NCBI GenBank assembly: GCA_002914845.1
Contig: JXTC01000257.1
Coordinates: forward strand, 56,605-120,604
Length of the DNA: 64,000 nt
Direction: 5' to 3'
From: Trema orientale
Taxonomy: Eukaryota; Streptophyta; Magnoliopsida; Rosales; Cannabaceae
Shown here: piece by piece, positions 61,145 through 64,000 of the stretch
Layout: every line of letters begins with the position of its first letter
Position numbering within the stretch: position 1 is the stretch's first letter
Program-made: the position numbers and the translations under genes
The notes under the pieces: generated by a model
Told to the model about the DNA's origin: nothing
Databases searched by the model: none
The model's input: the letters and a program-made list of their open reading frames with translations, nothing else

Positions 61145-62214
61145 CAGCAATAACACTTGATCAGGTGACTAGATGAATGGTTTCCTCGGCCTTGGGAATC
61201 AACGGACCCCTATTGAACATCAAGTACTGTGCATGGTGGAAATCCAAAACTCACTCCGAAGCAGGTCGCGCCGCTATGATTAAATCGATAGCCCTTGCTC
61301 TCCTTATCTGTGCCATGCAATCCAATGACTCCCTAGCCAACGAACTGGACTCCATAGCTCGTGAGTTCTGGTGGGGGCACTCCACATCCTTTAAAGGTCT
61401 AATTTTAAAAGCTTGGGCTCCCTCTCAATGTGGGGTTTGGGCTTCAGGAAGTCTACGGAGATGAATACAGCCTTGATTGCCAAAATAGAGTTGGCAACTC
61501 CTCACGGGACATAACTCACTTTGCTGCCGAGAATTAAGGGCTAAATATCTGAGAGATGAAGAGTTCCTTTATGTAGTCTGCAAAACTTTAGTAGAACTAG
61601 CTTTGGAAGTTGGAATACAGCAAGCTCAAACAATGCTTTGTGACACAGAAGCTAAATTCAGCTTTACCCCTTTATGGGGGATGGGGTAAAGGTGAATTTT
61701 CATATCGTAATGGAGAAAAATGAGGTGATGCTTAGCTGTGGTAGGTCGAGATCATGTGGGATCAATCCGAATTTGATGCAACTGAAAAATCCTGTCTTGT
61801 TAGCACTCTGCTGGCTAAAGCTATGGCTGCCCTCTTTGCTATAAAGGAAGCCAATTTAACCAACTACTCATGCTGCATAGTAGAAGGGGGATAATCAAAC
61901 TGTGATTTCCAATCTGAATGGTGAGGAATTTAATTAGGAGATACCCAACTCAGTTTGCTAGCGTTAAGGAGCTCGTGAACCAGGTTATGGGTTGCTCTTT
62001 TGAATGTATTAGTAGAATGTGTCACTATTTCTACACACAAATCTAGCCAAGTGGACTCTTTATTGTAATTTTGAAGGGGAACTCAACGTTTGTGATGTTC
62101 CCCTTGTTGTCTTTTGTAACCTCTCTCTGAGTGGGTTTCCGCTTGATTTGGGAGCCTGTTTCTTTCGCAATGAACTACGATATTTACCCCCCAAAAAAAA
62201 AAAAAAAAAAAAAA
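60840..62214 (+). mobile_element. 5'-truncated LINE (L1-type) with RNase H and poly(A) tail
   Basis: Translated pieces in order match the end of a plant L1-type ORF2: the reverse transcriptase active-site block (FFVDNIVLFG in place of FADD), FCSMCGQSVNLMK, then AGRAAMIKSIALAL...ELDSIAREFWWGH (61264-61380), ALIAKIEW-type text, then an RNase H part with AKAMAALFAIKEANLTN and CIVEG, and the late RMCHY...AKWTLYCNFEGELN. It ends in 22 A (62193-62214). Several frames are needed, and stops occur, so it is dead. The 5' part of the element is missing. Copy 1 of the duplication contains only its first part (about 59440-59707). Confidence 0.8.
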
Positions 62215-64000
62215 CCACCTTATGTAGGTTTGCATACATACTTACATATAGATACGCGTGGTCCAGTCTCAAGGAGTCTATTCTTTAATTCAATCCAAAA
62301 TTCAGTTTCTATAATTAAATCTCTTTAAACTTTAAAATATAACAGGTTCAATGATTTTTGTCTAAAGACCTTGATAATCAAGTTTTGTCAACTTCTAAGT
62401 TCCAACTCAATAGTTGTTCTTATCAAACCCCTATCTAGTTTAATTCACTTCTTATCCGTACTTAAATATTAGCTTGAAACCAAACCTACAAAAACGACGG
62501 GCCGGGGAGGAGAAGCGGACTGGACCAGAAATTTAAAGGGTTTCTAACACTTATACAATATAAAAACCGAGAAGAAATACAAAAATACGGAGGTTGGGGT
62601 TTTTTCCAAATTTTGTACGGTTTTAATTAGGGAAATATCACTTTTTAAAAAATATTTAGAAAATTATAATTTTTAAAATAGTTACTAGTTACCGGTCTCT
62701 GAAAACTGGTTACTAGAAACTGGGTACCAGTTATATACCAGTTATAAATATCTTCGATTACTAGTTACTAGAAAAAAATTGGTTACTAGAAACTAGTTAC
62801 CATTTTAAAAAATGTTATTTTTATAAATATTTCTGAAAAAACAATATTTTTCTAATAAAAACTGTACTGAAACGTGAAAAATAAAAAATACCGTATTTTT
62901 TCAATTTTTTTTTTAAAAATACCGTATATTTTCTAATTTCCCCAAATTTAAATGACAAGGTCCAACCCCGCCCACAGCCCGCTTGGCCAAAAGGGGTAGG
63001 CTCAACCATAAACTAATTTTTAATAAAAAAGATTAAACATTTTCAAATTTCTTTATTTTTATTTTTTTAAAGAAAGGCTCGCCTGGCCATTCTTATGGCC
63101 ATATGGCTGGTTCGCAGGTCGCTCCGTTTGACCCGGTCCAACTTTACAGCACAATTTGAAACCAAATTTGAAACGTGAAAAAGTGAAAAGAAACAAAATT
63201 AATGGTCATATTTTCTTCGTACTAATTACTATTGTCGTAACTGTAGTTGAAACACCTTCAAATGGCGTCTTCAACCACTATTATGACTAATATAAACTTT
63301 GATTTATGGAGGGCAGTCCTCCATTTTTGGGTCCACCTCAGGACCATTAATCCAGTTTTTGTTTTTCCCTTTTTTTTTAAAAAAAAAAAAAAAATCAGTT
63401 AAATTAGGTGATGAGTCCATTGTCTAGTTGATCTTGAGAAACTTCCTATACTCTATTAATTGGCCGCCTTGATTTGGTCATCTGAATCTCTTCCGATTGG
63501 CTAATTTGATTATCTTGACGTCTCCATCGGAATCTTTGAGGGCTAATATTTTTGTGATGTGGTTTTTTATTTATTTCTTTTTCAAGTGATTTTATTTTTG
63601 AGGACAATAACTAATAAGAAGGTAGCTACACTGTTACACGGTGCATATGCTCTATTGATGCACTTTAACTAAAAGAGTCTAGAAACACTTGAGAGCATAA
63701 TTTAACATCTTAAGAATATTCTGCTTATAAAATTTGCCTATTAGATTATAAAATTAGGCCGGACGGATTTGGATTTTAGACTTTTTGTTTTGATATTTTG
63801 TTCCATTATTAATTAATATCTGTAAATTTATTACTAATTCGTAATAGAATAAAGTGGAATAAAAATAAAAGGATTGGAATAAAAATAAAATAAGAAAGAA
63901 AATCCAACTTAAGGTTAAATGTTTTTCGAATTATTAGGGATAAGAAAGGAATCTTCAATCTGCGTGAATAACAATTAGAATGTATAAACTACTAGCTAGG
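62215..64000. other. Intergenic, repeat-rich, no gene seen
   Basis: Holds a diverged relative of the 1.2-kb repeat (about 62630-62940) and two GC-rich islands (62493-62530 and 62960-63145) that look like transposon ends. A T/A tract lies at 63368-63395. The last 600 bases are plain AT-rich DNA. Confidence 0.5.
62630..62940. repeat. Diverged relative of the 1.2-kb repeat core
   Basis: Shares the arrangement ATATTTAGAAA...TTTTAAAATAGTxAC, then clustered GTTACCGGT, ACTGGTTACTAG, GGTAACCAG-like motifs, then the AAAAATACCGTATTTTT ending with 13590-13800 and 22950-23160, but is much more diverged. Confidence 0.5.

Noticed and set aside
1-64000. CRISPR arrays, operons, phage or bacterial defence systems
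   Set aside because: Regular spaced repeats are absent and all recognised genes are plant genes with introns or plant-specific families.
1-64000. Intact tRNA, rRNA or known conserved miRNA genes
   Set aside because: Box-B-like motifs found here lack acceptor stems and belong to SINE-like sequences. No mature sequence of the common plant miRNA families I checked by eye was seen.

Overview
This window is nuclear DNA from a flowering plant, most likely a eudicot. It is very AT-rich, its genes are split by many GT-AG introns, and its intergenic DNA is full of MITEs, SINEs, a LINE tail and relics of LTR retrotransposons. I could not place the species. Five places carry N (3934, 12870, 22143-22159, 25618, 59708), so it is a draft assembly, and three of them lie at or near the edges of duplicated sequence.

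Four protein-coding genes are well supported, and I rebuilt the exons of the three multi-exon ones: (1) 500-1420, minus strand, a single-exon DUF868 protein; (2) 16945-19780, minus strand, nine exons, a chloroplast 2-carboxy-D-arabinitol-1-phosphatase (CA1Pase) whose second half looks like a dead copy of the catalytic domain; (3) 24949-32394, plus strand, eight exons, autophagy protein ATG5; (4) 49821-57732, plus strand, ten exons, a nucleobase-ascorbate transporter of the NAT12 type. They do not form one pathway: the roles are Rubisco-inhibitor removal, autophagosome formation, membrane transport, and unknown. This is an ordinary gene-plus-repeat neighbourhood.

Layout: 1-1.8 kb DUF868 gene; 2-16 kb gene-free, with a small solo LTR (4.1-4.6 kb), several MITEs (5.3-5.8, 5.8-6.2, 8.4-9.1, 10.8-11.4 kb), a SINE-like sequence (about 11.7 kb) and a 1.2-kb repeat (12.9-14.1 kb); 16.3-16.8 kb chromovirus fossil; 16.9-19.8 kb CA1Pase; 20.6-21.8 kb Ty3/gypsy gag fossil; 22.2-23.4 kb near-identical second copy of the 1.2-kb repeat; 23.5-23.8 kb GC-rich island; 24.9-32.4 kb ATG5 with a hAT-like element in its last intron; 34.5-36.2 kb solo LTR with a perfect target-site duplication; 36.7-38.8 kb LTR-type fossil split by a hAT-like insertion; 40-49.4 kb gene-free with MITEs and minisatellites; 49.5-57.7 kb NAT12; 57.9-61.1 kb a direct duplication of the NAT12 3' flank joined at a single N; 60.8-62.2 kb a truncated LINE tail; 62.2-64 kb repeats.

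The most informative structure is at 57.9-61.1 kb. Two diverged copies meet at an N, and only the first carries a complete tRNA-derived SINE with 13-bp target-site duplications; the second keeps the empty site. This is best read as two unmerged haplotypes, or a tandem duplication, with the SINE inserted afterwards. I found no CRISPR array, operon, phage or other clearly new multi-gene system.
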